A stretch of DNA of 64,000 bases, from contig NCRC01000011.1 of assembly GCA_002894685.1 (NCBI GenBank), positions 62,001 through 126,000 of the forward strand, in the 5' to 3' direction. Every line of letters begins with the position of its first letter. Position 1 is the first letter of the stretch. The stretch comes from Salinivenus lutea. Lineage in GTDB: Bacteria; Bacteroidota; Rhodothermia; Rhodothermales; Salinibacteraceae. Positions 16,407-26,461 of this stretch are shown here, piece after piece. The translations under genes and the position numbers were made by a program. Under the pieces are notes generated by a model. It ran no database searches. It was not told where the DNA came from and saw only the letters and a program-made list of their open reading frames with translations.

Positions 16407-17639
16407 ATGAGCTCCTTGATTTGGGCCTGGTACGGCGAGGCGGCGAAGACGGCCGTCGGCTTCTTCTGGAAGAGCGGCTGGGCGTTTGTGCTCGGCTACA
16501 CCATCAGCGCCATGATTCAGTCGTTTGTCCCCAAGGCGCGGCTCACGAAGTACATGGGAGAACCGGACACAAAGAGCATTACGCTGTCTACGTTCTTCGG
16601 CGCGGCGTCCTCGTCTTGTTCGTTTGCGGCCCTGGCGGCGGCCCGGTCCTTAGTGGCGAAGGGAGCGCATTTCATCACGGCGGTCGCCTTCATGTTTGCC
16701 TCGACGAACCTCGTCATCGAGCTGGGCATCCTCATTCTTATCTTTCTCGGGCCGCAGTACCTCGCCGCTGAGATCGTGGGCGGGCTGGTGCTCATCGCGA
16801 TCTCCAGCCTGCTGATCCGGTGGACCTATCCGAACGATTGGATCGACGCCGCTCGCGAGAAGGTAGAGCGAGAAGCGCCGGAGATGGAGGATGACTTCGA
16901 CTGGAAAAAGCGCATCCGCAGCCGAATGGGCTGGCACATGGTCGGCAAATCGTTTGTCGACGAGTGGAAGATGGTGTGGGAGGAGATCCTGATCGGATTC
17001 ACCGTGGCGGGCTTCGTGGCGGTGTTGGTGCCGCAAGCGTTCTGGGAGGCCCTCTTCCTCACCAACTTCCAGGGCCAGTTGCCCGGGTGGCTGATTGCGC
17101 TGGAGAACGCTGTTGTCGCGCCGTTCGTGGCGGCGGCCACCTTCATCGGGTCGATGGGCAACATTCCGCTCGCCACTGTGCTGGCCTCGAACGGCGTTCT
17201 CTTTGCCGGAATCATGGGGTTTATCTACTCGGATCTCATGGTGCCCCCGCTCGTCGCGGCCAACGCTGAATACTACGGGTGGCGCGTGGCGCTGTACATC
17301 GCCGGGATTATGTTCGTGAGCATCGTGGCAACTGCGCTACTGTTGGACGGGGCCTTCGCGCTCGCTGGCTGGACACCGGAGGGGGCCCGGGAGATCGCCG
17401 GACTGACCCAATTCAAAATCGACTACACGTTTTGGATGAACGTCGTCTCGGTCGGGGTCGTCGGGGGACAGGTCTATCTCCGGCGCCAGCATCGGCGGAT
17501 GCACGAAGAAGAGCATGGCGGACATGACCACGACCATGGCGGGACCGGACTATCGGGCAAACGCCTCGTCGTATATCTCTTCATTGCGGTCCTCGTCGTC
17601 GGCCTCGTTGCCTTTGCCCTCACGGGCGGCACTGCGTAA
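16407..17639 (+). CDS. ArsP/DUF318-type permease
   Basis: This 410-residue membrane protein has about ten hydrophobic segments and the signature FFGAASSSCSFAALAAARSL of the permease family that includes ArsP and SO_0444-like exporters. Known members export trivalent organoarsenicals, other metalloids or metals. The loop at about 145-190 is charged, and a late loop EEHGGHDHDHGG is His-rich, suggesting metal binding. The CsoR-like operator upstream hints at a metal inducer rather than arsenic. The following genes are copper related, so copper or zinc export is a fair alternative. Confidence 0.85.
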   Translation: MSSLIWAWYGEAAKTAVGFFWKSGWAFVLGYTISAMIQSFVPKARLTKYMGEPDTKSITLSTFFGAASSSCSFAALAAARSLVAKGAHFITAVAFMFASTNLVIELGILILIFLGPQYLAAEIVGGLVLIAISSLLIRWTYPNDWIDAAREKVEREAPEMEDDFDWKKRIRSRMGWHMVGKSFVDEWKMVWEEILIGFTVAGFVAVLVPQAFWEALFLTNFQGQLPGWLIALENAVVAPFVAAATFIGSMGNIPLATVLASNGVLFAGIMGFIYSDLMVPPLVAANAEYYGWRVALYIAGIMFVSIVATALLLDGAFALAGWTPEGAREIAGLTQFKIDYTFWMNVVSVGVVGGQVYLRRQHRRMHEEEHGGHDHDHGGTGLSGKRLVVYLFIAVLVVGLVAFALTGGTA

Positions 17640-17799
17640 GTACCAAACGCAACCCCCCTCATCTCACGGAGGTCATTACTGGGCTGATGGCATGTGGCCA
17701 TCGTTGGACTGGAATGCGCCACCCGAACCGCGGAGAATCAGGAACAACGGATCTCCACTCGCTGTGTCCGCACCTGCTTTCCAGAAGAATCAATGTCGG

Positions 17800-18186
17800 A
17801 TGACGACCCACTCCTCTACATACCGGCTCGCCGCGGCCCTCACCGCCCTTCTGTTTGTGCTGGGCTGGGGCGTGCCCACCGTCCAGGCTGGATGTGTGTC
17901 TCCGGGGACGATGGGCGGAGAGCACTGTGGGAGACCCGAAACCGAGCAGCACTGCGACGCGGGAGTGGGCACGTCGGGCGTGTGCCTGACCCACCATGCC
18001 AGCCAGGACGCGCGTACGGAAGAGAGCCCGTCGGTCGATTCATTGACGACGGGAGGCGGCGCCCAGCCCGTCCGAGCGCCGGATTCACTTTGGAAGCGCA
18101 CCACCACCTCTTTTCTCTTTTCTAAAAGGTCCGCGACTCGGCGGGCCCATCGGCTCCATGCCCACGTCGGGGTGTGGCTTGAGTGA
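17800..18186 (+). CDS. Secreted Cys/His-containing protein of unknown function
   Basis: This 128-residue frame begins at ATG 17800 with a clear signal peptide (LAAALTALLFVLGWGVPTVQA) followed by a mature part with cysteines at regular spacing (GC, HC, HC, VC) and histidines. No family is recognised. It sits between the permease gene and copA and may belong to the copper unit as a periplasmic metal-binding protein. Upstream in-frame codons overlap the permease gene and are not used. Confidence 0.6.
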   Translation: MTTHSSTYRLAAALTALLFVLGWGVPTVQAGCVSPGTMGGEHCGRPETEQHCDAGVGTSGVCLTHHASQDARTEESPSVDSLTTGGGAQPVRAPDSLWKRTTTSFLFSKRSATRRAHRLHAHVGVWLE

Positions 18187-18348
18187 GTAGGAGGAGGCCA
18201 CCGTGCGGATCCGCCGCTTATTTTGGCGATGCTCGGACGGTGTGCCTCCAGCAGTCTTTCTGTAGGATCTCGCCGTCGTGCTGAGATCCTGCTTTGGGGC
18301 CGTCGCGCCTCTTCTGCACCCGACTGTCCACCTACTCCAACTCTATCC

Positions 18349-20298
18349 ATGCCTACCCACGAGACTTCTTCTGTATCGACGCCGAATACGCCGGACCCCT
18401 CCGATTTGGAATCGGCTATGGTCTCGCGCCGTGACTTCCTGCGTAGTGCCGGGGCCCTCACCGCAGTGGCCGGTATCCAGACGCTCCTTCCGGCCTGGGT
18501 CCAGGCGAGTGGGGACGCTCATGCCGGTGGACTGACCGGCCTGCAGCCGACCCGGCGCGACGGAAACCGCGTCGAATATGACATCACCATCGACCGGACG
18601 CCCTTCGAGGTGGCGGGCAAGCGCGCGACCGCCATCACCATGAACGGCACCGTGCCGGGGCCGCTGATTCGCCTCCAGGAAGGTGAGGAGGTAGTTCTTC
18701 GCTACCACAACAAGCTAGACGAGGAGACCTCCATCCACTGGCACGGCCTTCTGCTGCCCAACCAATTCGACGGGGTGCCAAAGGTGAACTACCCCGCCGT
18801 TGCCCCTGGGGAGACCTTTGAGGCCGGGCCCTTCGAAGTGCGCCAGTACGGCACCTACTGGTACCACAGTCACTCCGGCCTCCAGGAGCAACTGGGGCAC
18901 TATGGGCCTCTGGTCATTGACCCCGCCGGTGAAGAGCCGCAGCCCTACGATCGGGAGCACGTGGTCGTGCTGTCGGACTGGACGTTCGAGGACCCGTATC
19001 AGGTCCTGGCCAACCTGAAGAAGGGGGAGCACTACTACAACTTTCAGCAGCAGACCGTCGGCGAGTTCTGGTCGGACGTCTCGGAGGACGGGTTCTGGGA
19101 CACGCTCAAGAACCGCCTCAGCTGGGACCGGATGAGGATGAGCGCCACCGACCTGTCAGCTGTCCGTGCGCCCACGTACAGCTACCTCATGAACGGACAG
19201 GCGCCGGGCGCCAACTGGACCGGCCTCTTCAATCCCGGCGAGCGGGTGCGGCTGCGCGTCATCAACGCCAGCGCGGCCTCCATCTTCGACGTGCGGGTGC
19301 CGGGCCTGGAGATGGACGTGGTGCAGGTGAGCGGGCAGAACGTAGAGCCGGTGACCACCGACGAGTTCCGCATCGGGACGGCCGAGCGGTACGACGTGAT
19401 TGTGGGGCCGACCGACGATCGCGCCTACACCGTCTTCGCCGAGTCGCTGGATCGCAGCAGTTACGCCCGCGGCACGCTCGCCCCGCGGGAGGGCATGGAA
19501 GGTCCCGTCCCCGACCAGCGCGAGCGGCCCACCCTCACGATGGCCGCAATGGGCATGAGCGGCATGGGCGATGGTGAAATGGGCGATGGCGACATGGAGG
19601 ACATGCAGCACGGAGACATGGGCGGGATGGACCACAGCAACATGGACATGGACCATGGCGATATGTCCGAGGGCATGAGTGGGGACATGGGGGAGTCGGA
19701 CGGTCTGCGTCCGCCGGGCACGCTCCCCGAGCCGGTGATGCACGATCCGGACGAGGGCCACGGGCCTGCGGAGGCCGGCCTGCCGATGATGACGAAGTCG
19801 AGGCTGCACGAGCCCGGCATTGGTCTGGGCAACGACGGCTGGCGCGTGCTCACCTACGACCAGCTTAAGGCCTCGGACGAGAAGGACGCATTTCGCGCGC
19901 CCGATCGGGAGATCGAACTGCACCTCACCGGCAACATGGAGCGCTTCATGTGGGGCATCAACGGCGTGGAGTTTTCCGACGCCGATCCGATTCGTGTCGG
20001 GCACGACGAGCGGGTGCGGCTCACCATGGTGAACGACACCATGATGAACCACCCGATGCACCTGCATGGGCAGTTTATGGAGCTGGAGAACGGGCACGGC
20101 AAGCGGGCACCTCTCATCGACACGATCACCGTGAAGCCCGCCGAGCGGGTGTCGCTCCTCATCGACGGCCATGAGAAGGGTCCGTGGTTCTTTCATTGCC
20201 ACATCCTCTACCACATGGATGCGGGTATGGCACGTGTCTTCTACGTAGAACCCGCGCCCGACAGCGAAGAGGAGTTCTATTACGACCTCCCTGCCTAA
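18349..20298 (+). CDS. copA: Multicopper oxidase, copper resistance protein CopA
   Basis: This 649-residue periplasmic enzyme oxidises Cu(I) and sequesters copper. A twin-arginine signal (SRRDFLRSAGAL) follows a short Ser/Thr-rich leader; ATG 18418, directly before the signal, is an alternative start. The copper sites are visible: HWHGLLLPNQFDG, WYHSHSGLQ, HPMHLHG and HCHILYHMDAGM. A Met/His/Asp-rich insert (about residues 397-450, with many GDM, GMDH and MDHGDM repeats) is the Cu-binding tract typical of the CopA/PcoA family. The copB gene follows 44 bases later. Length and domain order are normal. Confidence 0.95.
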   Translation: MPTHETSSVSTPNTPDPSDLESAMVSRRDFLRSAGALTAVAGIQTLLPAWVQASGDAHAGGLTGLQPTRRDGNRVEYDITIDRTPFEVAGKRATAITMNGTVPGPLIRLQEGEEVVLRYHNKLDEETSIHWHGLLLPNQFDGVPKVNYPAVAPGETFEAGPFEVRQYGTYWYHSHSGLQEQLGHYGPLVIDPAGEEPQPYDREHVVVLSDWTFEDPYQVLANLKKGEHYYNFQQQTVGEFWSDVSEDGFWDTLKNRLSWDRMRMSATDLSAVRAPTYSYLMNGQAPGANWTGLFNPGERVRLRVINASAASIFDVRVPGLEMDVVQVSGQNVEPVTTDEFRIGTAERYDVIVGPTDDRAYTVFAESLDRSSYARGTLAPREGMEGPVPDQRERPTLTMAAMGMSGMGDGEMGDGDMEDMQHGDMGGMDHSNMDMDHGDMSEGMSGDMGESDGLRPPGTLPEPVMHDPDEGHGPAEAGLPMMTKSRLHEPGIGLGNDGWRVLTYDQLKASDEKDAFRAPDREIELHLTGNMERFMWGINGVEFSDADPIRVGHDERVRLTMVNDTMMNHPMHLHGQFMELENGHGKRAPLIDTITVKPAERVSLLIDGHEKGPWFFHCHILYHMDAGMARVFYVEPAPDSEEEFYYDLPA

Positions 20299-20342
20299 CA
20301 CGTCTCGGCATGTCCGCTCCCATTCCACACACACCGAAATTG

Positions 20343-21071
20343 ATGATGCGTATCCTTCAGTATGCTATTGGTCTTTTCATGGCGACTACGTTCCTGGTCG
20401 GGCTTCCGGCACAACCTGCCCAGGCACAGACCATGGACGACAAGCCGCGCGCCTTCCTGCTCTTTCACAAACTCGAATACGTCCCCGAGCCCGCCGAGCG
20501 GCCGGTCGAGATGGAGGCCACCAGTTGGATTGGCGGAGACGTCAACCGGCTGTGGCTCCGCGGAGAAGGGGAAACTTCCACCGTCCACCGAGAGGGCGAG
20601 ATAGAAGCCGAGGCACTCTACGGTCGCCTCATCAGCCCTTTCTTTGACGCCGTCGCCGGAGTACGCGTGGATCGGCGCTGGGGAGAAGACCCAGCCACAC
20701 GGGGACACCTGGCGGTTGGACTCCAGGGGCTGGCTCCGTACAACTTTGAGGTTGAGCCTACCCTGTACGTGAGTGACGAGGGTAACGTGTCCGCCGGGTT
20801 TGCAGCATCCTACCACGTCCTCTTCACGCAGCGGCTGAAACTGGAGTCGGAACTGGAGACGACGGCGGCCCTGCAGGAGGTGCCCGAGTGGGGCGTCGGC
20901 AACGGCGTCAACGACCTGGGCCTCGGCTTCCGCTTGCGGTATGAGTTCCACCGCAAGTTTGCCCCGTACGTCGGCTACGACCATAGCTGGGCGTTCGGGG
21001 AGACGGCCGACTTTGCCGGAGGCGACACCAGCAGCGGCGCTTTCGTTTTTGGGGTGCGAATCTGGCGATGA
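20343..21071 (+). CDS. copB: Outer-membrane copper resistance protein CopB
   Basis: This 242-residue protein begins with a signal peptide (MMRILQYAIGLFMATTFLVG, cleavage near AQA-Q) and continues as a beta-barrel with alternating hydrophobic residues. Family motifs include EAEALYGRLISPFFDAVAGV, GLAPYNFEVEPTLYV and the C-terminal YVGYDHSW ending in a barrel strand, as in CopB/PcoB. ATG 20310 would add 11 residues; the shorter form gives the cleaner signal. CopB lacks the Met-rich N-terminal repeats seen in Pseudomonas CopB. It acts with CopA in copper sequestration. Confidence 0.92.
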   Translation: MMRILQYAIGLFMATTFLVGLPAQPAQAQTMDDKPRAFLLFHKLEYVPEPAERPVEMEATSWIGGDVNRLWLRGEGETSTVHREGEIEAEALYGRLISPFFDAVAGVRVDRRWGEDPATRGHLAVGLQGLAPYNFEVEPTLYVSDEGNVSAGFAASYHVLFTQRLKLESELETTAALQEVPEWGVGNGVNDLGLGFRLRYEFHRKFAPYVGYDHSWAFGETADFAGGDTSSGAFVFGVRIWR

Positions 21072-21307
21072 CAAGTACAGGCCCGACCGAGGTGGTTCAG
21101 CCACTAACTATCTCCATGGGGGCACCCTGAGGTCTCATGCAAGACCGGTCATTGAGCCCGTTGCTCTGGCGGCACGCCGCCCTGAACAGTTTGCCGATCA
21201 ACATGCTGTAGGAGTTTAGTCAGTTTCAGAATCGGGTAACATTGAAAGAGGACGCCTGTGGCGGCATCCTAGAGTGAACCGCTTCACTCAACCACCACAG
21301 ACGTCCC

Positions 21308-22348
21308 ATGACCACAGCATACCTTGGCCTCGACCTGCATCCAAACTCCTGTACCCTGGGCGTGATGAGCGAAGGTGGCACCTACCAGGGGGACCAGCAG
21401 TTTCCAACGGCGGAGTCGGAGCTGGTCCCTCGGATCGCCTCTGTGGACGCTTCGGAGAAGAGATTGGCCCTGGAGGCATCTACGCTCTCTCGGTGGGCTG
21501 CTCGCCTGCTTGACCCTTACGTCGATGAGGTCTTCGTCTGCGACCCCCGAGAGAACCACCTGCTGAGCCGCAACCCCAGCAAGAGCGACCGGTCGGATGT
21601 ATACAACCTGTGCCGCTTGCTTCGTCTCGGAGAACTGAAGGAGGTCTATCAGGCACAGGAAGACCACCGGGCCGTCTTCAAGGCAGCCGCCCAGCGCTAT
21701 ATCGACCACCGGAAGCAGCAGGTTGCCCTGAAGCAGAAGATCAAGGCAACCTTCAGGCGCTGGGGAGTCGTTGATGTTGAGGGCCGACGCCCCTTTTCCG
21801 AAGAGGGAAGAGAAGAGTACATCGACCGTCTTCCTGGTCCAGAGACCGTCGAGCAAGTCCGCAGCCTTTACCGAATGCTCGATGTCGCCCTCGACACGCA
21901 GAGCGAGGCGAAGAGCCAGATGCTCCGTCTGGGCGGGCGGTACTCAGAGATCAAGGATTTTCAGGACGCACCGGGAGTTGGCCCTGTCGGTTCTCACCTG
22001 TTTGACGCGTTTATCCAGATTCCCTTCCGGTTTTCCACGAAGCAGAAGCTTTGGAGCTACTGCCAGCTCGGTATTCGGAGTCAGACTTCTGATGGGAAGC
22101 CCCTTGGCTACGAAGAATTAGATCCGAACGGACGGAGCGAACTGAAGGCGTTTAGCTACCGGGCCTGGATGGCTGCCCTCCGCCATGGAGACAACGAGGT
22201 GGCACGGTTCTTTGACCAGTCTCTGGAGCGGACGGGGGATCGCAGTCATGCCCGCCTGAACACCCAGCGCAAGATCTTGGCGACCCTTCTGTCTCTTTGG
22301 AAAAACGACAGCAACTACCGACCTGAGAGATTTCTCGGTTCCGCGTAA
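21308..22348 (+). CDS. IS110-family transposase (DEDD recombinase)
   Basis: This 346-residue protein has the N-terminal RuvC-like DEDD domain with Asp9 (LGLDLH), Glu56 (LALEAS), Asp94 and Asp97 (KSDRSD), a coiled coil, and a C-terminal Transposase_20 domain (DAPGVGPVGSHL) where IS110 enzymes carry a catalytic Ser. Enzymes of this family use a bridge RNA encoded in the non-coding end of the element. Here 236 non-coding bases precede the gene (21072-21307) and 440 follow it; either may hold the RNA. The insertion lies exactly between the metal island and the defence zone. Its exact ends cannot be set by eye because the family lacks long inverted repeats. Confidence 0.93.
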   Translation: MTTAYLGLDLHPNSCTLGVMSEGGTYQGDQQFPTAESELVPRIASVDASEKRLALEASTLSRWAARLLDPYVDEVFVCDPRENHLLSRNPSKSDRSDVYNLCRLLRLGELKEVYQAQEDHRAVFKAAAQRYIDHRKQQVALKQKIKATFRRWGVVDVEGRRPFSEEGREEYIDRLPGPETVEQVRSLYRMLDVALDTQSEAKSQMLRLGGRYSEIKDFQDAPGVGPVGSHLFDAFIQIPFRFSTKQKLWSYCQLGIRSQTSDGKPLGYEELDPNGRSELKAFSYRAWMAALRHGDNEVARFFDQSLERTGDRSHARLNTQRKILATLLSLWKNDSNYRPERFLGSA

Positions 22349-22789
22349 GGCAGCTGCCTGACCTGCACGGCCAACAGGCAGGTTCGGCGGTGCCCAGAAC
22401 GGATCCGAGGGGCCGGGGAAGACTCCTAAAAACCAATAGCCGCCCCCTCTGCGGGGTAGGCTCAAAAGCGGGATAGTCCCCCGGCCTTCAAACCCGATGT
22501 GACATTAGACCAGGAAGCCTTCCTGAGTCTCAGATACGGGACTGGTTGAAAGACCCACTCCGGTCACGATCGATCCGGTGAAGGCCTGCCCCGAACCTTC
22601 CGTAAACTCAACCGCGCTCGTGCATCATCCCGACGGTTTGCCAGCAGCCACAGGCGTCCCGCGAAGATCACCCGCGCGGGCGGATAGGAGACCTGCGCGC
22701 TTGACCTTCTCTTTCATACGGATTGGTTTTTATGCCTTAAGGCTGATCCTCATCGGAAGAGCTCTGCCGAAAAAGCAATCTAGGGGTGG
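22349..22789. other. Non-coding region after the IS110 transposase
   Basis: These 441 bases hold no convincing gene. Short self-complementary segments are present, for example GGCAGCTGCC at 22349-22358 and GGGCCGGGG-type tracts, so a structured RNA is possible. The region probably contains the right end of the IS and the tail-to-tail junction with the TPR gene on the other strand. Confidence 0.45.
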
Positions 22790-25700
22790 TTACATGTCGT
22801 CTGGAATCAACTTCCGAAGCTCCTCATCTATGATCTTTCTTGCGTGCTTAGGGTCTGGTTGAACGGACTCTTCTGTTTCTTCTGACAGCCTCTGAGCTGC
22901 CGTGAACGGCCAAAGGAGATATTTCGTGGGTTCGGTGTCTTTGATACTTTCGACTTCGTCGACCGCCCACTTCTGAAGCTGCTGTACAAGCCGCTGGAGG
23001 TGATTCGTCCGATCATCCACATCGAGGCTAGAGAGCGTCAGGAATATGTGCACGCCGACCTGGGACATCGGCTCAGGTGTCTCCTCAGAGGTAGACGCAT
23101 TCTCAGCGAAAATATTCTGCGCTCGTGCGAGCGCAGCGGCGTAATGCTGGCAGCCCTCAAAGTGTCTACGACGACTCTTCCCCAAATAGTAGTCGCCGAT
23201 TTTCATTTGGATGTCGATATATATTTCGTCGAGCTCGTATTTCTCCGTAAGCTCTTTGGTGTTCTCTTCAAGACTTTCAATCATCCTGTCATCCTCTCGC
23301 ATGAAGCCGATGTCGAGGTGTGAAGCTAAAACCCGAGCCTTGTCTTGAGGTCCCGATGCATATTGGAGAGCTGTCTGGAATTTATCATCAGCTTCGTTCG
23401 TGAATCCTTCGCGCTCATCTAGACGCGCTAGGGAGAAGAGGGACGTTAGAGCCTTTTCTTTGTCCTCAATGCGACGGGCGATATGACGCGCGTGTGACCA
23501 GCAACTTCTTGCGTTTGGAAGATCACCGTTCTGCTCGTAAGTCTCTGCGAGAGTCACGAAGTAGCTGTACTGTTGGGGTAGGTCGACCTCGGCCACGATA
23601 TTTTCGAGCGGCTGGAGGGTCCGAATTGCCTTTTCATCCTCATCAAACTCCAGAAGGAGGGAGCTATAATTGATACCAGCGTCAATTGCAGTTTTGACCT
23701 CTCCGAGTTCTTTAGAGCGTTGAACTGCGTTCTTGAAGAGAGAAAGGGTATCCCTGCAAGGATCGTCCTGCCAAGCGAGGATTGCTTTTCCGTGTAGCGC
23801 GCGGGCAAGCTCCCTTGTCGATCCAGTCGTCCCTGCTTCTGCTTCAATCTGGCCCATCAGGTCTTTCGCCTCTTTTAGCCGACCGAGGTCGGAGAGCGCG
23901 AGTGCACGGTTGTGAGCAATGGAAAGTCGCTCCTCCTGATCATCTCGACTTTGTGCTCGATTTTCTGCCTTCTCATAGGTCTCAACGGCTTGCTTTGGGC
24001 GCCCGGTCTTGCGATAGAGCTCGCCGAGATTGTTAAGAGAAGTCTCGGCACCTCGGTCGTCATCGATCTTACGGGACGTGCGAAGCGACTGGATGTGTGC
24101 GTCCTCTGCCTCTTCGTACCGACCAAGGCGTTGAAGACAAGCGCCCCGTTCGTCCTCAAAGTCAGCACCTTCTGGGTGATCTTCCGGGATCGCCCCCTGC
24201 GCTTCTTCAAGCACATCCAGGGCCTTCTGATACGCCCCCCGGCTTCGACGAAAGTCATAAATCCGCCCATACACTTCGACGACCTTCTCGGTATTACCAG
24301 CCTTCTGAAAAGCCATCAGTGCCTCTTGGAGCGGGCAAATCACCGCAGCAGGCTCACCATCGGGATCTGAGTCTTCGGTAACCTCTTGTTGCTTGAGGGC
24401 TTCTTCGGAAGCCGAAATCCAAAGGCGCCCGGCAATGTTGAAATTACCTCTCTCCATCTCGCTGTTGGCAGCTTTCTCAAGCTGGGAAACTACCATGGTG
24501 GAACCGTTCCCTTTATGCGTTGCCGCCAAAGTAGCTTGATTACGGTAGATCCACTCATCCAATCCGTCTCTTCTAGCTTGGTGGAGGCTCCGACGCAGAG
24601 TCTGTTGTCCCTTCTCAGGGTGCCCTGCCTTGTTCAGGCAAACTCCCAGGTCGTGAAGGGCACCGGTTGCAGCGCGGATATTGCCTGCTTTGTGTTCGAG
24701 TTGGTGTAGCCTTTCAAATACTGGTATTGCATTCGCGTATGCCCCATTCTGAGTCAGGACTACTCCTTTCCCTCGAAGGGTGAGTCGAAGTGGGTATCGC
24801 AGGTCCTGCTCTTCGGAAAGGTCTTGAGCTTCCGAGTAAGAGGAGAGAGCATCATCGGGGCGCCCCTGATCTGCTCTAACGCTCCCAAGGTTCTGGAGGG
24901 CAATTGCTTTTAGGTAGCGCCGGTCGAGCCGGTCGGCTTCTTCTACGGCGTGCTTGAAGTGTCTTTCTGCACGTTTGAGATTGCCAGCTTCCACAGCGAT
25001 GGTTCCCCGATTGAGTTTTGTACCCACGAGCCCTGCATAATCATTATCTGACTGCTTCAATTCCTCGCTTTCCTCCAACAGGTCAATGGCGCGATCGGGA
25101 TCGCTGTCGGCTTTTAGGGAGGCAAGATTACTTAGGGCTCGGCTCAGCAGTCCTTCGTTTTCCTGGCGCCGGGCGTGCTTGACGGCTTTCTCGTAACTAC
25201 TTTTGGCTTTTTCCTCGTTCCCGAGATAGAAATTGGCAACTCCGGAGTTGATATAGGCTTGCCCGATCCCCCAGGCGTCGTTTACCGATCGGCTGTGATC
25301 ATGTAGCTTGTCAAACCAAGAGAGGGCCTCCTCATTTCGACCGTTTCTCGCTAGACACAGCCCGAAAGCATTGTAAGTCCGGGTGATGTCGTGATCAGAT
25401 AACTCGTCAATATCCTCTAGGTCTGCCTGAGTCAGAATCGGCTCTAAGGCCGAGCACAGTAGGTCGTTCTCACTTCCCGGCTCGACTAAATAGACTGAGT
25501 CGACAAGCGACCGAATTGCACTGCCCACGTTGTTCTGCCCTATGTATTTGAGAGCAAGAAAGATAGCAACATCGGGGTGAAGGCGATGGGGCCTGAGCGC
25601 GTCGAACCAAGTTTCATCGAGGCGAACCTGCTCTTCTTCGGCTTCCAGAACTCGTTCCTTGACAGACTCTGGAAGGCTTAAATGGTTTTCATCCCAACGG

Positions 25701-26461
25701 ATGAGTTCCCGGGTCGAGAGGGAGCTGATGAGAGAATCCCAGTCACGATTAGGAAAGATCGCTTCGAGCCATTCGGGACGAGGAGAAATTGGAGCAGTAG
25801 CGATGAGTCCAAGAGCTTCACGTTCCTTGCTTGGAAGGGGCAGTGAACGGCGCTGAATATCTTCCGATCTTTTACTTCGTCCCCTTTGTGCTTGTAAGTC
25901 CTGCAGAATATCTGGCAACTCATAGAGCAGATCAACAAGCTCCTTTTCCTTTAGGAGATGAGCCTCGATCTCGCCCTCTGATTGCCCAGAAGAATCGCCG
26001 CCCAGTAGGTGCGTCTCGAGTATGTCGCGGATCTGATCCAGGCGTTGATGTGTTTCCTCAGCCTTGTGCTCGACGCGTCTTCCTAAAAACCGTAGTCCTT
26101 CTTCGCCTTCGAGTGCGACATCGCGTAGATTGCGAACGAGAGCACGGACAACTCTTTCGGCCACCTCCAGTTTTTCAGCTTCTTCGATAGGCCCTAACTC
26201 TGCGTGTTCGAGGAAGGAGCGGGCTACTGACTCGTCGTTGACATCCTCACCGCGAAAGACCTTGCCTGCGTAGTAGTCCAGCGCACCCTCTTTAAACCAA
26301 CGGTCGAGTCCGTTTCGGATCCCGGGTTTGGACTTGTATACATGCTTTGTCTCTTCGATAGCGCGGCGGAGCGGAATCCGAAGCTGACTTTTGATTTCCT
26401 CCCAAGTAGTTGCTCCAGCGTTCTTCGCTATTGCGAAAATAACAGTATCGAATAGACCCAT
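22790..26461 (-). CDS. 1223-residue TPR-repeat protein, possible defence sensor/regulator
   Basis: This large cytoplasmic protein has a helical N-terminal domain of about 190 residues (ending in a KAEETHQRLDQIRDILETH coiled segment), a winged-helix-like middle (about 195-290) and more than fifteen tetratricopeptide repeats (about 360-1090) with signatures such as GIGQAYINSGVANFYLGN and SLNNLGELYRKTGRPKQAVE. No P-loop, protease or nuclease motif is seen. The layout resembles TPR sensor arms of STAND/AP-ATPase-like proteins with the ATPase missing. It is a single gene with its own promoter. It is at the edge of a region full of defence genes, which is the only hint of function. Confidence 0.85.
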   Translation of the reverse strand: MGLFDTVIFAIAKNAGATTWEEIKSQLRIPLRRAIEETKHVYKSKPGIRNGLDRWFKEGALDYYAGKVFRGEDVNDESVARSFLEHAELGPIEEAEKLEVAERVVRALVRNLRDVALEGEEGLRFLGRRVEHKAEETHQRLDQIRDILETHLLGGDSSGQSEGEIEAHLLKEKELVDLLYELPDILQDLQAQRGRSKRSEDIQRRSLPLPSKEREALGLIATAPISPRPEWLEAIFPNRDWDSLISSLSTRELIRWDENHLSLPESVKERVLEAEEEQVRLDETWFDALRPHRLHPDVAIFLALKYIGQNNVGSAIRSLVDSVYLVEPGSENDLLCSALEPILTQADLEDIDELSDHDITRTYNAFGLCLARNGRNEEALSWFDKLHDHSRSVNDAWGIGQAYINSGVANFYLGNEEKAKSSYEKAVKHARRQENEGLLSRALSNLASLKADSDPDRAIDLLEESEELKQSDNDYAGLVGTKLNRGTIAVEAGNLKRAERHFKHAVEEADRLDRRYLKAIALQNLGSVRADQGRPDDALSSYSEAQDLSEEQDLRYPLRLTLRGKGVVLTQNGAYANAIPVFERLHQLEHKAGNIRAATGALHDLGVCLNKAGHPEKGQQTLRRSLHQARRDGLDEWIYRNQATLAATHKGNGSTMVVSQLEKAANSEMERGNFNIAGRLWISASEEALKQQEVTEDSDPDGEPAAVICPLQEALMAFQKAGNTEKVVEVYGRIYDFRRSRGAYQKALDVLEEAQGAIPEDHPEGADFEDERGACLQRLGRYEEAEDAHIQSLRTSRKIDDDRGAETSLNNLGELYRKTGRPKQAVETYEKAENRAQSRDDQEERLSIAHNRALALSDLGRLKEAKDLMGQIEAEAGTTGSTRELARALHGKAILAWQDDPCRDTLSLFKNAVQRSKELGEVKTAIDAGINYSSLLLEFDEDEKAIRTLQPLENIVAEVDLPQQYSYFVTLAETYEQNGDLPNARSCWSHARHIARRIEDKEKALTSLFSLARLDEREGFTNEADDKFQTALQYASGPQDKARVLASHLDIGFMREDDRMIESLEENTKELTEKYELDEIYIDIQMKIGDYYLGKSRRRHFEGCQHYAAALARAQNIFAENASTSEETPEPMSQVGVHIFLTLSSLDVDDRTNHLQRLVQQLQKWAVDEVESIKDTEPTKYLLWPFTAAQRLSEETEESVQPDPKHARKIIDEELRKLIPDDM

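Noticed and set aside
19156-20334. A 392-codon minus-strand frame across copA, rich in His and Val
   Set aside because: The His/Val repeats mirror the Met/Asp-rich copper-binding tract of CopA; it is a shadow.
22349-22465. A protein-coding gene downstream of the IS110 transposase
   Set aside because: Minus-strand frames there overlap the transposase end and have no plausible sequence; a non-coding IS end is more likely.
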